Assembly (NCBI RefSeq): GCF_900116015.1
Contig: NZ_FOYH01000002.1
Location: 426,823 to 490,822, forward strand
Origin: Enterobacter sp. kpr-6
GTDB taxonomy: Bacteria > Pseudomonadota > Gammaproteobacteria > Enterobacterales > Enterobacteriaceae
Direction: 5' to 3'
Length of the DNA: 64,000 nt
Shown here: positions 1 to 9,392 of the stretch, in pieces
Numbering within the stretch: position 1 is the stretch's first letter
How the letters are laid out: the number at the start of each line of letters is the position of its first letter
The notes under the pieces: model-generated
Database searches by the model: none
Told to the model about the DNA's origin: nothing
The model's input: only the letters and a program-made list of their open reading frames with translations
Position numbers and translations under genes: made by a program

Positions 1-3
1 TGT

Positions 4-78
4 TGGGGTATCGCCAAGCGGTAAGGCTCTGGTTTCTGATACCAGCATTCCGAGGTTCGAATCCTCGTACCCCAGCCA
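4..78 (+). tRNA. tRNA-Gln (anticodon CTG)
   Basis: A 75-nt cloverleaf with an encoded CCA end. The anticodon stem is CTGGT/ACCAG around the loop TTCTGAT, which gives anticodon CTG (reads CAG, glutamine). The T arm is CGAGG-TTCGAAT-CCTCG and the acceptor stem is TGGGGTA/TACCCCA. In E. coli glnV/glnX close a met-leu-gln tRNA operon beside ubiF, so this is probably the last tRNA of such a cluster, whose other members lie outside the window. Confidence 0.97.
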
Positions 79-85
79 TATAAAA

Positions 86-117
86 CAAAAAGCTCGCTTC
101 GGCGGGCTTTTTGTTTT
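86..117 (+). terminator. Intrinsic terminator of the tRNA operon
   Basis: A GC-rich hairpin, AAGCTCGC-TTCG-GCGGGCTT with one G-T wobble, is followed by a run of T, eight bases after the tRNA CCA end. Together with the preceding A-run it could also act for ubiF on the other strand. Confidence 0.85.
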
Positions 118-165
118 TCTGTATCCGGCAATTGAACCCGGCAAAACGTTGTCACCGGGCTTCGC

Positions 166-1341
166 TTACAGCCCTAACGCATACTTCAGCGCCTGCGTTT
201 TTAACACCCCCGCGCGCTGTGCCGCCATCAGACCGACGTTACGCAATACCCGCAGCGGCCCCAAATCGTTACTGAATCCGGCGTAGAAGAGATCCATCCC
301 GCTTTGCATAATGAAATTATCCGCCATCCGCCGCCGCTGGTAACGCTTGAGGATCGTGTGGCTTGACCACTCTTCGCCATAGCTTCTGGCCCCGCTCAGC
401 ACGTCAATCAACGCATCCACATCGCGATAGCCGAGATTTACCCCCTGCCCTGCCAGCGGATGAATGGTATGCGCGGCGTCGCCCACCAGCGCCAGCCCCG
501 GCTGAACGTATTGCAGCGCGTGGCGGCGCGTTAAAGGGAAGGCTCCGGCGTGGATCGGCTTCACTTTACCCAGTCGCGCCGGGAAGTGTTTTTCAATCTC
601 GCGCTGCAACTGCATCATGTTGAGCGTTTTCAACTGGCGTACCCGCGCGGGTGTGTCGTACCAGACCAGCGAAGCCCAGTTATCGAATAAGGGTAAAAAG
701 GCATGCGGCCCGTTCGGTGTGAACTGCTGCCAGGTGGCGTCACCGGGCGCATTCTCACACTCAACGGTGATCAGCATGCAGGCCTGCTCATACTGCCAGG
801 CGTGGATGCCAATCCCGGCCCACTGGCGCACCTGCGAATTGGCTCCGTCGGCTCCCACAACCAGCCTTGCGGACAATGACTCGCCGTCAGCGAAATCGAG
901 CTGGTGATAGTCACCCTGTCGATGAATCGCCTTCAGCGCCGCGGGTGCGCAAAGCGTCACCTGAGGATGGCTTTCCAGCGCCTCCCACAGCGCGCGTTGC
1001 AGCACGCTATTCTCAACCATGTAACCCAACAGCGGCAGCTTCAGCTCGGCGGCATCAAAGCACACATGGGCGCTCTCCCACTCCCACGTTTCAAGCCGCC
1101 GGTATGGATGGCAGCGCATTGCCGTGATCGCATCCCAGACGCCAAGCTCACGCAGCAGGGTCACAGAGGCGGCGCTGATCGCCGAAATCCGCACGTCCGG
1201 CACGCTTGCGGCATCAAACGCCGACGGCACCGCCTGCTCGATGACCGTTACCGTAAATCCCTGCTGCGCCAGCCCCAGCGCCAGCGCGCTGCCGACCATC
1301 CCGCCGCCGACCACCGCAACTTCAGTTCGTTGATTTATCAT
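166..1341 (-). CDS. ubiF: 3-demethoxyubiquinol 3-hydroxylase UbiF
   Basis: FAD-dependent monooxygenase that adds a hydroxyl group to the ubiquinone ring late in ubiquinone synthesis, acting with the membrane-associated Ubi complex. The N-terminal dinucleotide-binding motif VVGGGMVG and the second FAD motif GDAAHTIHPLAGQGVNLG are both intact. The ATG at 1341 gives 391 aa, the E. coli length, and has an AAGGA ribosome site 9 nt upstream. The ATG at 1347 would leave only 3 nt and is less likely. It is divergent from miaB and sits next to the tRNA gene, as in E. coli. Confidence 0.96.
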   Translation of the reverse strand: MINQRTEVAVVGGGMVGSALALGLAQQGFTVTVIEQAVPSAFDAASVPDVRISAISAASVTLLRELGVWDAITAMRCHPYRRLETWEWESAHVCFDAAELKLPLLGYMVENSVLQRALWEALESHPQVTLCAPAALKAIHRQGDYHQLDFADGESLSARLVVGADGANSQVRQWAGIGIHAWQYEQACMLITVECENAPGDATWQQFTPNGPHAFLPLFDNWASLVWYDTPARVRQLKTLNMMQLQREIEKHFPARLGKVKPIHAGAFPLTRRHALQYVQPGLALVGDAAHTIHPLAGQGVNLGYRDVDALIDVLSGARSYGEEWSSHTILKRYQRRRMADNFIMQSGMDLFYAGFSNDLGPLRVLRNVGLMAAQRAGVLKTQALKYALGL

Positions 1342-1486
1342 GGTCATTCATCCTTATTTTCAATTCCCTTAAGTTTACCGGATTTTTGATTACCGTGGGC
1401 GGGACATGAACTATGGTCAGCGCCCGGTCAAAGCATTACAATACGCGACCTGCAATCCTGGCGTTAATCAGAGCAAGAGCAAGTCG

Positions 1487-2911
1487 ATGACAAAAAAACT
1501 CCATATTAAAACCTGGGGCTGTCAGATGAACGAATACGATTCATCAAAGATGGCCGATCTGCTGGATGCCACTCACGGGTACCAACTGACCGAAGTGGCA
1601 GAAGAAGCCGATGTGCTACTGCTGAACACCTGCTCGATCCGCGAGAAGGCCCAGGAGAAAGTGTTCCATCAGTTAGGTCGCTGGAAACTCTTAAAAGAAA
1701 AAAATCCTGACCTGATTATCGGCGTAGGCGGCTGCGTCGCCTCGCAGGAAGGCGATCATATTCGTCAACGCGCCCAGTGCGTCGATATTATTTTCGGACC
1801 ACAAACCCTGCACCGCCTGCCAGAAATGATCAGCGCCGTGCGCGGTAACCGCAGCCCGATCGTGGACATCAGCTTCCCGGAAATCGAAAAATTCGACCGT
1901 CTGCCGGAGCCGCGCGCCGATGGCCCGACCGCCTTCGTCTCGATCATGGAAGGCTGCAACAAATATTGTACTTACTGCGTGGTGCCCTATACCCGTGGTG
2001 AAGAAGTGAGCCGTCCGTGCGACGACATTCTGTTTGAAATCGCTCAGCTTGCGGCGCAGGGCGTGCGTGAAGTTAACCTGCTCGGTCAGAACGTGAACGC
2101 CTGGCGCGGTGAAAACTACGACGGCAGCACCGGGACGTTTGCCGAACTGCTGCGTCTGGTGGCTGCAATCGATGGCATCGACCGCATTCGCTTCACCACC
2201 AGCCACCCGATTGAATTTACCGATGATATCGTTGACGTCTACCGCGACACGCCGGAGCTGGTGAGCTTCCTGCACCTGCCGGTGCAAAGCGGTGCTGACC
2301 GCGTGCTGAACCTGATGGGCCGCACCCACACGGCGCTGGAGTACAAAGCCATCATCCGTAAACTGCGGGCGGCCCGCCCGGATATCCAGATTAGCTCTGA
2401 CTTTATCGTTGGCTTCCCTGGCGAATCCACCCAGGACTTTGAGCAGACAATGAAGCTTATCGCCGACGTGAATTTCGACATGAGCTACAGCTTTATTTTC
2501 TCCGCCCGTCCGGGCACTCCTGCCGCCGATATGGTTGACGACGTGCCGGAAGAGGACAAAAAACAGCGTCTGTACATTTTGCAGGAGCGCATCACCCAGC
2601 AGGCAATGGCGTGGAGCCGCCGGATGATTGGCACCACTCAGCGTATTCTGGTGGAAGGCACCTCGCGCAAGAGCATCATGGAGCTTTCTGGCCGTACCGA
2701 GAATAACCGCGTGGTGAACTTCGAAGGCACGCCGGAGATGATCGGTAAATTTGTTGATGTGGAAATCACCGACGTCTTCACCAACTCCCTGCGTGGAAAA
2801 GTGGTGCGGACCGAAGAAGAAATGGGCCTGCGCATTGCGGAAAGCCCGGAATCGGTTATTGCCCGCACCCGCAAAGAAAACGAACTCGGCGTAGGCGTTT
2901 ACCAGCCCTGA
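1487..2911 (+). CDS. miaB: tRNA-2-methylthio-N6-dimethylallyladenosine synthase MiaB
   Basis: Radical-SAM methylthiotransferase that converts i6A37 to ms2i6A37 in tRNAs reading UNN codons. The 474-aa protein has the UPF0004 domain with its cluster cysteines ([10 protein letters not shown] near residue 12, [18 protein letters not shown]), the radical SAM motif CNKYCTYC and a C-terminal TRAM domain. An in-frame upstream ATG at 1406 would add 27 residues with no family counterpart, so the start [12 protein letters not shown] was chosen. The gene is monocistronic and has its own terminator. Confidence 0.97.
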   Translation: MTKKLHIKTWGCQMNEYDSSKMADLLDATHGYQLTEVAEEADVLLLNTCSIREKAQEKVFHQLGRWKLLKEKNPDLIIGVGGCVASQEGDHIRQRAQCVDIIFGPQTLHRLPEMISAVRGNRSPIVDISFPEIEKFDRLPEPRADGPTAFVSIMEGCNKYCTYCVVPYTRGEEVSRPCDDILFEIAQLAAQGVREVNLLGQNVNAWRGENYDGSTGTFAELLRLVAAIDGIDRIRFTTSHPIEFTDDIVDVYRDTPELVSFLHLPVQSGADRVLNLMGRTHTALEYKAIIRKLRAARPDIQISSDFIVGFPGESTQDFEQTMKLIADVNFDMSYSFIFSARPGTPAADMVDDVPEEDKKQRLYILQERITQQAMAWSRRMIGTTQRILVEGTSRKSIMELSGRTENNRVVNFEGTPEMIGKFVDVEITDVFTNSLRGKVVRTEEEMGLRIAESPESVIARTRKENELGVGVYQP

Positions 2912-2917
2912 TCGTCC

Positions 2918-2948
2918 AGGCCTGCCGTTGCTGGCAGGCCTTGTTTTT
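2918..2948 (+). terminator. miaB terminator
   Basis: A perfect hairpin, AGGCCTGCC-GTTGCT-GGCAGGCCT, is followed by TGTTTTT just after the miaB stop codon. Confidence 0.88.
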
Positions 2949-3067
2949 ATCCGCCCTACCCCCATATTCTTTCCAATGCTTGCGCCTTTTTCCCTTGCCG
3001 TAAATAATTTCGGTATCGCTAAAGACATTGCCCGTCAGCACCTCGCTGGCCAGCCAAGAGGTATAGT

Positions 3068-4114
3068 TTGAATACAGAAACCCGTGAAGTAACCCTTGAA
3101 CCCGCCGATAATGCCCGTTTACTGAGTCTGTGCGGCCCGTTTGATGACAACATCAAACAGCTTGAGCGACGCCTGGGTATTGAAATCAACCGCCTTGATA
3201 ATCACTTTAAACTGACCGGTCGCCCTATCAGCGTGACGGCGGCTGCGGATATCCTGCGTGATTTGTATGTCGACACCGCGCCCATGCGCGGCCAGACCCA
3301 GGACATTGAGCCTGAACAAATCCATCTGGCGATCAAAGAAGCCCGTGTGCTTGAGCAGACGGCGGAAAGCGTGCCGGAGTACGGCAAAGCGATCCACATC
3401 AAAACCAAGCGTGGAGTGATCAAACCACGCACGCCGAACCAGGCGCAGTACGTCGCCAATATTCTTGACCACGACATCACCTTTGGCGTGGGACCGGCCG
3501 GTACCGGTAAAACCTATCTGGCAGTGGCAGCGGCCGTGGACGCGCTGGAGCGTCAGGACGTGCGCCGCATCCTGCTGACCCGTCCGGCGGTGGAAGCGGG
3601 TGAAAAGCTCGGCTTCCTGCCCGGCGATTTAAGCCAGAAGGTCGATCCCTATCTGCGCCCGCTGTATGACGCGCTGTTTGAGATGCTCGGCTTTGAAAAA
3701 GTCGAAAAGCTGATTGAACGTAACGTGATTGAAGTGGCTCCGCTGGCCTACATGCGCGGACGCACGCTGAACGACGCCTTTATCATCCTGGATGAGAGTC
3801 AGAACACCACCATCGAGCAGATGAAAATGTTCCTGACCCGTATCGGCTTTAACTCCAAAGCGGTGATCACCGGCGACGTCACGCAGATCGACCTGCCGCG
3901 CAACCTGAAATCCGGGCTGCGCCATGCGATCGAAGTGCTGGCTGAAGTCGATGAAATCAGCTTTAACTTCTTCCACAGCGAAGACGTGGTACGCCATCCG
4001 GTCGTTGCCCGTATCGTTAACGCCTATGAAGCCTGGGAAGAGGCCGATCAAAAACGTAAAGCTGAACTGGCCGCCGAGCGCAAACGCGAAGCCCAGCAGC
4101 AGGAGCAAAAATGA
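3068..4114 (+). CDS. ybeZ: PhoH-like ATPase YbeZ (PhoL)
   Basis: PhoH-family P-loop ATPase that works with YbeY in RNA/rRNA quality control. Its exact reaction is unsettled. Walker A is GPAGTGKT at residues 142-149, the Walker B-like motif is IILDESQN, and a charged C-terminal tail ([19 protein letters not shown]) follows. The start is a TTG, preceded by AAGAGG, giving 348 aa against about 346 in E. coli. It heads the ybeZ-ybeY-corC-lnt gene series and its stop overlaps the ybeY start by 4 nt, which suggests coupled translation. Confidence 0.95.
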   Translation: MNTETREVTLEPADNARLLSLCGPFDDNIKQLERRLGIEINRLDNHFKLTGRPISVTAAADILRDLYVDTAPMRGQTQDIEPEQIHLAIKEARVLEQTAESVPEYGKAIHIKTKRGVIKPRTPNQAQYVANILDHDITFGVGPAGTGKTYLAVAAAVDALERQDVRRILLTRPAVEAGEKLGFLPGDLSQKVDPYLRPLYDALFEMLGFEKVEKLIERNVIEVAPLAYMRGRTLNDAFIILDESQNTTIEQMKMFLTRIGFNSKAVITGDVTQIDLPRNLKSGLRHAIEVLAEVDEISFNFFHSEDVVRHPVVARIVNAYEAWEEADQKRKAELAAERKREAQQQEQK

Positions 4115-4578
4115 GTGCGGTGATCCTCGATTTACAACTGGCCTGTGAAGATAACAGCGGCCTGCCGGAAGAAGCGCAGTTTCAGGGCTGGCTTGACGCC
4201 GTGATCCCCCAGTTCCAGGAAGAGTCAGAAGTGACAATCCGCCTGGTGGACGAAGCCGAAAGCCATGACCTCAACCTGACGTATCGCGGTAAGGATAAGC
4301 CGACCAACGTGCTCTCCTTCCCTTTCGAAGCGCCGCCGGGAATGGAAATGCCGCTGCTGGGCGATCTGATCATCTGCCGTCAGGTGGTTGAGCAGGAAGC
4401 CCGCGAGCAGGGTAAACCGCTTGACGCCCACTGGGCGCATATGGTGGTGCACGGCAGTTTACACCTGCTCGGCTACGATCATATTGAAGACGAAGAAGCA
4501 GAAGAAATGGAAGGCCTCGAAACAGAGATAATGCTTGCTCTGGGCTATGAGGATCCGTACATTGCCGAGAAGGAGTAG
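4111..4578 (+). CDS. ybeY: Endoribonuclease YbeY
   Basis: Zinc-dependent single-strand endoribonuclease for 16S rRNA 3'-end maturation and 70S ribosome quality control. The 155-aa protein carries the family zinc signature [11 protein letters not shown], with ligands His114, His118 and His124. Its ATG lies in the ATGA overlap with ybeZ. The C-terminal end is acidic and helical ([15 protein letters not shown]). Its position between ybeZ and corC matches E. coli. Confidence 0.96.
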   Translation: MSAVILDLQLACEDNSGLPEEAQFQGWLDAVIPQFQEESEVTIRLVDEAESHDLNLTYRGKDKPTNVLSFPFEAPPGMEMPLLGDLIICRQVVEQEAREQGKPLDAHWAHMVVHGSLHLLGYDHIEDEEAEEMEGLETEIMLALGYEDPYIAEKE

Positions 4579-4667
4579 TCAGCCCAGGCTGACCTCCTGA
4601 TTCCCGTCTGGCGCTGAGTTTGCGCGACCCGGCATGCATTTATTAACATGAGAACCCATACGACGCC

Positions 4668-5546
4668 ATGAGCGACGACAATTCACACAGTAGCGACACA
4701 CTCAACAGCAAAAAGGGATTTTTCTCCCTCTTACTGAGCCAGCTTTTCCACGGCGAACCGAAAAACCGTGATGAACTTCTGGCGCTTATCCGTGATTCCG
4801 GGCAGAACGAGCTTATCGATGAAGATACGCGCGACATGCTCGAAGGGGTAATGGATATCGCCGACCAGCGCGTCCGCGACATCATGATCCCCCGCTCGCA
4901 AATGATTACCCTGAAACGCAACCAGACACTTGATGAATGTCTCGACGTCATCATTGAGTCTGCGCACTCGCGTTTCCCGGTGATCAGCGAAGATAAAGAT
5001 CACATTGAAGGGATTCTGATGGCGAAAGATCTGCTGCCGTTTATGCGCAGCGATGCTGAAGCCTTTAGCATGGAAAAAGTGTTACGCCAGGCGGTGGTGG
5101 TGCCGGAAAGCAAGCGGGTTGACCGCATGCTGAAAGAGTTCCGCTCTCAGCGCTACCACATGGCGATTGTCATTGATGAATTTGGTGGCGTATCGGGTCT
5201 TGTGACCATTGAAGATATTCTTGAACTTATCGTCGGCGAAATCGAAGACGAATACGATGAAGAAGAGGATATCGAGTTCCGCCAGTTGAGCCGCCATACT
5301 TGGACGGTTCGCGCGCTGGCCTCCATTGAAGATTTTAACGAAGCCTTCGGGACCCGCTTCAGCGATGAAGAAGTGGATACCATTGGCGGGCTGGTGATGC
5401 AGGCGTTCGGGCATCTGCCTGCGCGCGGGGAATCCATTGATATTGATGGCTACCAGTTCAAAGTCGCCATGGCAGACAGCCGCCGTATTATTCAGGTTCA
5501 TGTCAGAATGCCGGACGACTCACCCCAGCCTAAACTGGACGAATAA
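4668..5546 (+). CDS. corC: CBS-pair protein CorC (YbeX)
   Basis: Cytoplasmic protein with two CBS domains (about residues 65-190, including [20 protein letters not shown] and [17 protein letters not shown]), then an acidic hinge and a CorC/HlyC transporter-associated domain. The family is linked to magnesium/cobalt efflux and ribosome function, and its molecular role is not settled. The length of 292 aa equals E. coli YbeX. Its last codons and stop are partly duplicated immediately downstream, before lnt. Confidence 0.95.
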   Translation: MSDDNSHSSDTLNSKKGFFSLLLSQLFHGEPKNRDELLALIRDSGQNELIDEDTRDMLEGVMDIADQRVRDIMIPRSQMITLKRNQTLDECLDVIIESAHSRFPVISEDKDHIEGILMAKDLLPFMRSDAEAFSMEKVLRQAVVVPESKRVDRMLKEFRSQRYHMAIVIDEFGGVSGLVTIEDILELIVGEIEDEYDEEEDIEFRQLSRHTWTVRALASIEDFNEAFGTRFSDEEVDTIGGLVMQAFGHLPARGESIDIDGYQFKVAMADSRRIIQVHVRMPDDSPQPKLDE

Positions 5547-5566
5547 AACCAAACTGGACGAATAAA
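5532..5566 (+). repeat. Short tandem duplication at the corC/lnt junction
   Basis: The 16-base string AAACTGGACGAATAAA occurs at 5532-5547, where it encodes the corC C-terminus and stop, and again at 5551-5566, in the spacer leading into the lnt ATG. The period is 19 bp. This looks like a local replication-slippage duplication that pushed the lnt start downstream. Confidence 0.9.
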
Positions 5567-7104
5567 TGGTTTTTGCCTCACTGCTTGAGCGCCAGCGCGT
5601 ACGTCTTTTGCTGGCGCTGTTATTCGGAGCCAGCGGAACGCTGGCTTTTTCTCCTTATGACTTCTGGCCTGCCGCGCTGATATCCCTTATCGGTCTGCAA
5701 GGCCTGACGCTGAATCGCCGTCCGCTACAGGCCGCCTGGATCGGCTATGCATGGGGCTTTGGCCTGTTCGGTACCGGTATTAACTGGGTGTACGTCAGTA
5801 TTGCCCAGTTTGGCGGGATGCCCGGCCCGGTCAACATCTTCCTTGTCGTGTTGCTGGCAGCTTATCTCTCGCTCTACACCGGGCTTTTTGCCGGGGTACT
5901 TTCACGCCTGTGGCCGAAAGCGAACTGGCTTCGCGTGGCAATTGCTGCCCCTGTGGTCTGGCAACTCACGGAGTTTTTACGCGGCTGGGTGCTGACTGGC
6001 TTCCCGTGGCTGCAATTTGGCTACAGCCAGATCGACGGCCCGTTAAAAGGCCTCGCACCGGTCATGGGTGTGGAAGCCATTAACTTCCTGTTGATGATGG
6101 TCAGCGGTTTGCTGGCGCTGGCCGCCGCGGCCCGTAACTGGCGTCCACTGGTCGCCGCCGTGGTGCTTTTCGCCCTGCCGTTCCCGCTGCGCTACATTCA
6201 GTGGTATACCCTGCTACCCGAACGCGCCACGCAGGTGTCGATGGTACAGGGCAATATTCCGCAGTCGATGAAGTGGGATGAAGGCCAGTTGATCAATACG
6301 CTGGAGATCTATCTCAACGCCACGGAGCAGGTGGTGGGTAGATCGCAGCTTATTATCTGGCCGGAGTCGGCTATTCCCGATCTGGAGATTAACCAGCAGC
6401 GCTTTTTAAGCGCGACGGACGACATGCTGCGCGCCAAAGACAGTACGCTGATCACCGGTATTGTTGATGCGCGACTCAGTCAGCAAAACCGTTATGACAC
6501 CTACAACACCATCATCACGCTCGGTAAAGACAGCCCGTATCGCTACGACTCCACCAATCGCTATAACAAGAACCATCTGGTGCCGTTTGGTGAGTTTGTG
6601 CCGCTGGAGTCGATCCTGCGCCCGCTGGCTCCGTTCTTCGACCTGCCGATGTCGTCGTTCAGCCGTGGCCCGTATGTGCAGCCGCAGTTGATTGCGCACG
6701 GGTTAAAACTGACCGCCGCGATTTGCTATGAAATCATCCTTGGCGAGCAGGTGCGGGACAATTTCCGCCCGGATACAGACGTCCTGCTGACCATTTCCAA
6801 CGACGCCTGGTTTGGTAAATCGATTGGCCCGTGGCAGCATTTCCAGATGGCGCGGATGCGCTCGCTGGAGCTGGCACGCCCGCTACTGCGCAGTACCAAC
6901 AACGGCATCACCGCCGTGATTGGCCCGCAGGGTGAAATCCAGGCGATGATCCCGCAATTTACCCGTCAGGTTCTGACCGCTCAGGTCACCCCAACCACTG
7001 GCCTCACCCCCTACGCCCGCCTGGGCAACTGGCCGCTGTGGATCGTCACCGCGCTGTGTGGTTTTGGCGCGCTGGTGATGAGCCTGCGCCAGCGTCGGCG
7101 GTAA
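5566..7104 (+). CDS. lnt: Apolipoprotein N-acyltransferase Lnt
   Basis: Inner-membrane enzyme that transfers the third acyl chain from phospholipid to the N-terminal cysteine of lipoproteins. At 512 aa it has the E. coli length: several N-terminal transmembrane helices (about residues 10-210) precede a periplasmic nitrilase-like domain. The triad motifs are WPESAI (Glu), [11 protein letters not shown] (Lys) and AAICYE (Cys), and one C-terminal helix ends in LRQRRR. The start ATG overlaps the end of the 19-bp duplicated block, and no strong ribosome site remains next to it. Confidence 0.97.
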   Translation: MVFASLLERQRVRLLLALLFGASGTLAFSPYDFWPAALISLIGLQGLTLNRRPLQAAWIGYAWGFGLFGTGINWVYVSIAQFGGMPGPVNIFLVVLLAAYLSLYTGLFAGVLSRLWPKANWLRVAIAAPVVWQLTEFLRGWVLTGFPWLQFGYSQIDGPLKGLAPVMGVEAINFLLMMVSGLLALAAAARNWRPLVAAVVLFALPFPLRYIQWYTLLPERATQVSMVQGNIPQSMKWDEGQLINTLEIYLNATEQVVGRSQLIIWPESAIPDLEINQQRFLSATDDMLRAKDSTLITGIVDARLSQQNRYDTYNTIITLGKDSPYRYDSTNRYNKNHLVPFGEFVPLESILRPLAPFFDLPMSSFSRGPYVQPQLIAHGLKLTAAICYEIILGEQVRDNFRPDTDVLLTISNDAWFGKSIGPWQHFQMARMRSLELARPLLRSTNNGITAVIGPQGEIQAMIPQFTRQVLTAQVTPTTGLTPYARLGNWPLWIVTALCGFGALVMSLRQRRR

Positions 7105-7111
7105 TTTTTCC

Positions 7112-7266
7112 CCCTCACCCCGGCCCTCTCCCTCAGGGAGAGGGAGAAAAGCGGTCCCTGAAACCACTCCGGCTGTCCCCTCTCCCTCAGGGAGAGGGAG
7201 AAAAGCGATCCCCGAAACCACTCTGGCCGTCCCCTCTCCCTTAGGGAGAGGGTTAGGGTGAGGGTA
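7112..7266 (+). repeat. Palindromic repeat array 1 (54-bp period)
   Basis: Three palindromes of the form CCCTCTCCCT(C/T)AGGGAGAGGG start at 7124, 7178 and 7232, exactly 54 bp apart. The first is led by CCCTCACCCCGG and the last is trailed by TTAGGGTGAGGG, so the whole array is roughly an inverted repeat. The same core occurs in the arrays at 40 kb and 62 kb. It lies between lnt and gltI, after the lnt stop, and may protect the lnt mRNA end or terminate transcription. Confidence 0.9.
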
Positions 7267-7276
7267 TACCCCAATC

Positions 7277-7292
7277 TGGCACATCTTTTGCT
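7277..7292 (+). promoter_or_regulatory. Candidate sigma-54 promoter upstream of gltI
   Basis: TGGCAC-ATCTT-TTGCT matches the sigma-54 consensus, with the invariant GG and GC separated by exactly 10 bases. Transcription would start near 7303, leaving a leader of about 270 nt before gltI. The gltIJKL operon is known to respond to nitrogen limitation in E. coli. The promoter itself is inferred from sequence only. Confidence 0.55.
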
Positions 7293-7360
7293 TAACAATA
7301 TCAGGCAACTGCGAATTTTTGCGTCTGTGCAACTTGTCTGCACCACAGCGGATCGACGGT

Positions 7361-7377
7361 AGCACCATTTTAGTGCA
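7361..7377 (+). promoter_or_regulatory. NtrC-like binding site
   Basis: AGCACCATTTTAGTGCA is an imperfect palindrome. Its reverse complement, TGCACTAAAATGGTGCT, differs at two of 17 positions from the strong glnA NtrC site TGCACCAAAATGGTGCA. It lies about 70 bp downstream of the sigma-54-like element, an unusual but workable place for an enhancer. Confidence 0.5.
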
Positions 7378-7507
7378 ACGGCAGATTTTTGCCTCTTAAC
7401 GGTGCGGTGCACCTCGCAAAAATAAACAATAACGCAGCAAAATCTTTACATTAAGCCAGACTAAATGTTAACAAACACGCATAACTCTGCACGCTTTTGC
7501 AGCAGGA

Positions 7508-7531
7508 TATAACAACACAACACTCACACTG
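7508..7531 (+). promoter_or_regulatory. CA-rich GcvB sRNA target in the gltI leader
   Basis: The leader contains an unstructured CA-rich stretch (AACAACACAACACTCACAC) about 45 nt before the gltI start. GcvB represses gltI in Salmonella and E. coli by pairing its GU-rich R1 region with such a C/A-rich element. The site is assigned by resemblance. The GcvB gene itself is not in this window. Confidence 0.6.
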
Positions 7532-7573
7532 GATCACAACGCGTCTCTGGCGCTGACGATGAAGGAGTTGGAT

Positions 7574-8488
7574 ATGCAATTACGTAAACTGGCCACAGCA
7601 ATGCTGGTGATGGGAATGTCAGCCGGACTGGCGCACGCTGAAGACGCAGCCCCTGCCGCTGCCGGTCAAAGCACGCTCGATAAAATTGCCAAAAACGGCG
7701 TGATCGTGGTCGGCCACCGTGAATCTTCCGTGCCGTTCTCGTACTACGACAATCAGCAAAAAGTGGTCGGCTACTCTCAGGACTACTCCAACGCCATCGT
7801 TGAAGCGGTCAAAAAGAAACTCAACAAACCTGATTTGCAGGTCAAGCTGATCCCAATTACCTCGCAGAACCGTATTCCACTGCTGCAAAACGGCACCTTT
7901 GATTTTGAGTGCGGCTCAACCACCAACAACCTTGAGCGCCAGAAACAAGCGGCCTTCTCTGACACCATTTTCGTGGTCGGCACCCGTCTGCTGGCGAAAA
8001 AAGGCGGCAATGTTAAAGACTTCGCGGATCTGAAAGGCAAAGCGGTCGTTGTCACCTCCGGTACCACCTCTGAAGTGCTGCTCCACAAACTCAACGACGA
8101 GCAGAAAATGGACATGCGCATCATCAGCGCGAAAGACCACGGTGACTCCTTCCGTACGCTGGAAAGCGGTCGTGCGGTGGCGTTCATGATGGATGATGCC
8201 CTGTTAGCCGGTGAACGCGCGAAAGCGAAAAAACCGGACAACTGGGAAATCGTCGGCAAACCGCAGTCCCAGGAAGCCTACGGCTGCATGATGCGTAAAG
8301 ATGATCCGGAGTTCAAAAAACTGCTGGATGAGACTATTGCTCAGGCACAGACCTCCGGTGAAGCCGCTAAGTGGTTTGATAAGTGGTTCAAAAACCCAAT
8401 TCCACCGAAAAATCTCAACATGAACTTTGAGCTTTCTGACGAAATGAAAGCCCTGTTCAAAGAACCGAATGACAAAGCACTGAACTAA
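7574..8488 (+). CDS. gltI: Glutamate/aspartate periplasmic binding protein GltI
   Basis: Solute-binding component of the GltIJKL ABC importer for L-glutamate and L-aspartate. The 304-aa precursor has a signal peptide ending at about AHA-ED, followed by a type II periplasmic binding fold (DKIAKNGVIVVGHRESSVPF; TSGTTSEVLL). The ATG at 7574 (MQLRKLATA) has an AAGGAG ribosome site, whereas the upstream ATG at 7559 overlaps that site and is not used by homologs. It heads the operon. The intergenic gap to gltJ encodes SroC. Confidence 0.97.
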   Translation: MQLRKLATAMLVMGMSAGLAHAEDAAPAAAGQSTLDKIAKNGVIVVGHRESSVPFSYYDNQQKVVGYSQDYSNAIVEAVKKKLNKPDLQVKLIPITSQNRIPLLQNGTFDFECGSTTNNLERQKQAAFSDTIFVVGTRLLAKKGGNVKDFADLKGKAVVVTSGTTSEVLLHKLNDEQKMDMRIISAKDHGDSFRTLESGRAVAFMMDDALLAGERAKAKKPDNWEIVGKPQSQEAYGCMMRKDDPEFKKLLDETIAQAQTSGEAAKWFDKWFKNPIPPKNLNMNFELSDEMKALFKEPNDKALN

Positions 8489-8489
8489 T

Positions 8490-8639
8490 TAGAACGTAGA
8501 ACCATTAGGGGCAGGCTCTCCTGCCCTCTCGATTAACAAGAAGCACGGACAGACTATACGTTGAAGGGTCGTTCCCCATTCAGCGCGAACATTTAGCTTC
8601 TTATTAATCTTCGAGGGTAGCGCTGCTACCCTTTTTTTT
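8490..8639 (+). ncRNA. sroC: SroC small RNA (gltI 3'-UTR derived)
   Basis: The 150-nt gltI-gltJ spacer is strongly conserved in sequence features with enterobacterial SroC (for example AGAAGCACGGACAGACTATA and GAAGGGTCGTTCCCC). It ends in the intrinsic terminator at 8614-8639. SroC is released from the gltIJKL transcript by RNase E and acts as a sponge that destabilises GcvB, relieving repression of gltI and other amino-acid transport genes. The 5' processing site cannot be placed exactly from sequence. Confidence 0.85.
8614..8639 (+). terminator. SroC / gltI attenuating terminator
   Basis: A hairpin AGGGTAGC-GCT-GCTACCCT is followed by a run of eight T. It forms the 3' end of SroC and should reduce read-through into gltJKL, giving the binding protein excess over the membrane components. 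Confidence 0.92.
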
Positions 8640-8651
8640 CAGAGGTACATT

Positions 8652-9392
8652 ATGTCAATAGACTGGAACTGGGGAATTTTCCTGCAACAAGCCCCGTTCG
8701 GCAACACCACGTATTTAGGCTGGCTGTGGAGCGGCTTTCAGGTCACGGTCGCCCTGTCGATCACCGCCTGGATCCTCGCTTTTTTAGTCGGCTCACTGTT
8801 TGGTATTTTGCGCACCGTTCCTAACCGCTTCCTCTCGGGGATCGGCACCCTGTATGTTGAACTCTTCCGTAACGTTCCGCTCATCGTGCAGTTCTTTACC
8901 TGGTATCTGGTGGTCCCTGAGCTGCTGCCAGAAGATCTCGGCATGTGGTTTAAAGCGGAACTCGACCCGAATATCCAGTTTTTCGTCTCTTCCATGATCT
9001 GCTTAGGGCTGTTCACCGCCGCGCGCGTGTGCGAACAGGTGCGTGCGGCTATTCAGTCGCTCCCGACAGGGCAGAAAAACGCCGGTCTGGCGATGGGGCT
9101 GACGCTGCCGCAGACCTACCGTTACGTGCTGCTGCCGAACGCTTACCGCGTGATTGTGCCGCCAATGACCTCCGAGATGATGAACCTGGTCAAAAACTCC
9201 GCCATCGCCTCCACCATCGGTCTGGTGGATATGGCTGCGCAGGCGGGGAAATTGCTGGATTATTCCGCCCATGCCTGGGAATCCTTTACCGCCATCACGC
9301 TGGCATATGTCCTGATTAACGCGGTGATTATGTTGGTCATGAATCTGGTGGAACGTAAAGTCCGTCTGCCCGGCAACCTGGGGGGCAAATAA
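8652..9392 (+). CDS. gltJ: Glutamate/aspartate ABC transporter permease GltJ
   Basis: Inner-membrane permease of the polar amino-acid (HisMQ) family, 246 aa with about five to six hydrophobic segments. The EAA loop that docks on the ATPase is visible as [26 protein letters not shown]. It pairs with GltK to form the translocation pore. It starts 12 nt after the SroC terminator with an AGAGGT ribosome site, and its stop shares one base with the gltK start. Confidence 0.96.
   Translation: MSIDWNWGIFLQQAPFGNTTYLGWLWSGFQVTVALSITAWILAFLVGSLFGILRTVPNRFLSGIGTLYVELFRNVPLIVQFFTWYLVVPELLPEDLGMWFKAELDPNIQFFVSSMICLGLFTAARVCEQVRAAIQSLPTGQKNAGLAMGLTLPQTYRYVLLPNAYRVIVPPMTSEMMNLVKNSAIASTIGLVDMAAQAGKLLDYSAHAWESFTAITLAYVLINAVIMLVMNLVERKVRLPGNLGGK

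Noticed and set aside
1691-3028. Long 445-aa open frame on the minus strand over miaB
   Set aside because: It lies antisense to the well-conserved miaB. Its His/Arg/Ala-rich composition is typical of a shadow frame in GC-rich coding DNA and resembles no family.
7011-7412. Minus-strand frame encoding LTLTLSLRERG-type repeats
   Set aside because: This is a translation of the palindromic repeat array; the same spurious peptide arises from the other arrays.
7487-7501. Second sigma-54-like element CTGCACGCTTTTGC closer to gltI
   Set aside because: The -24 GG is missing and the spacing to the -12 GC is one base short, so it is much weaker than the element at 7277.
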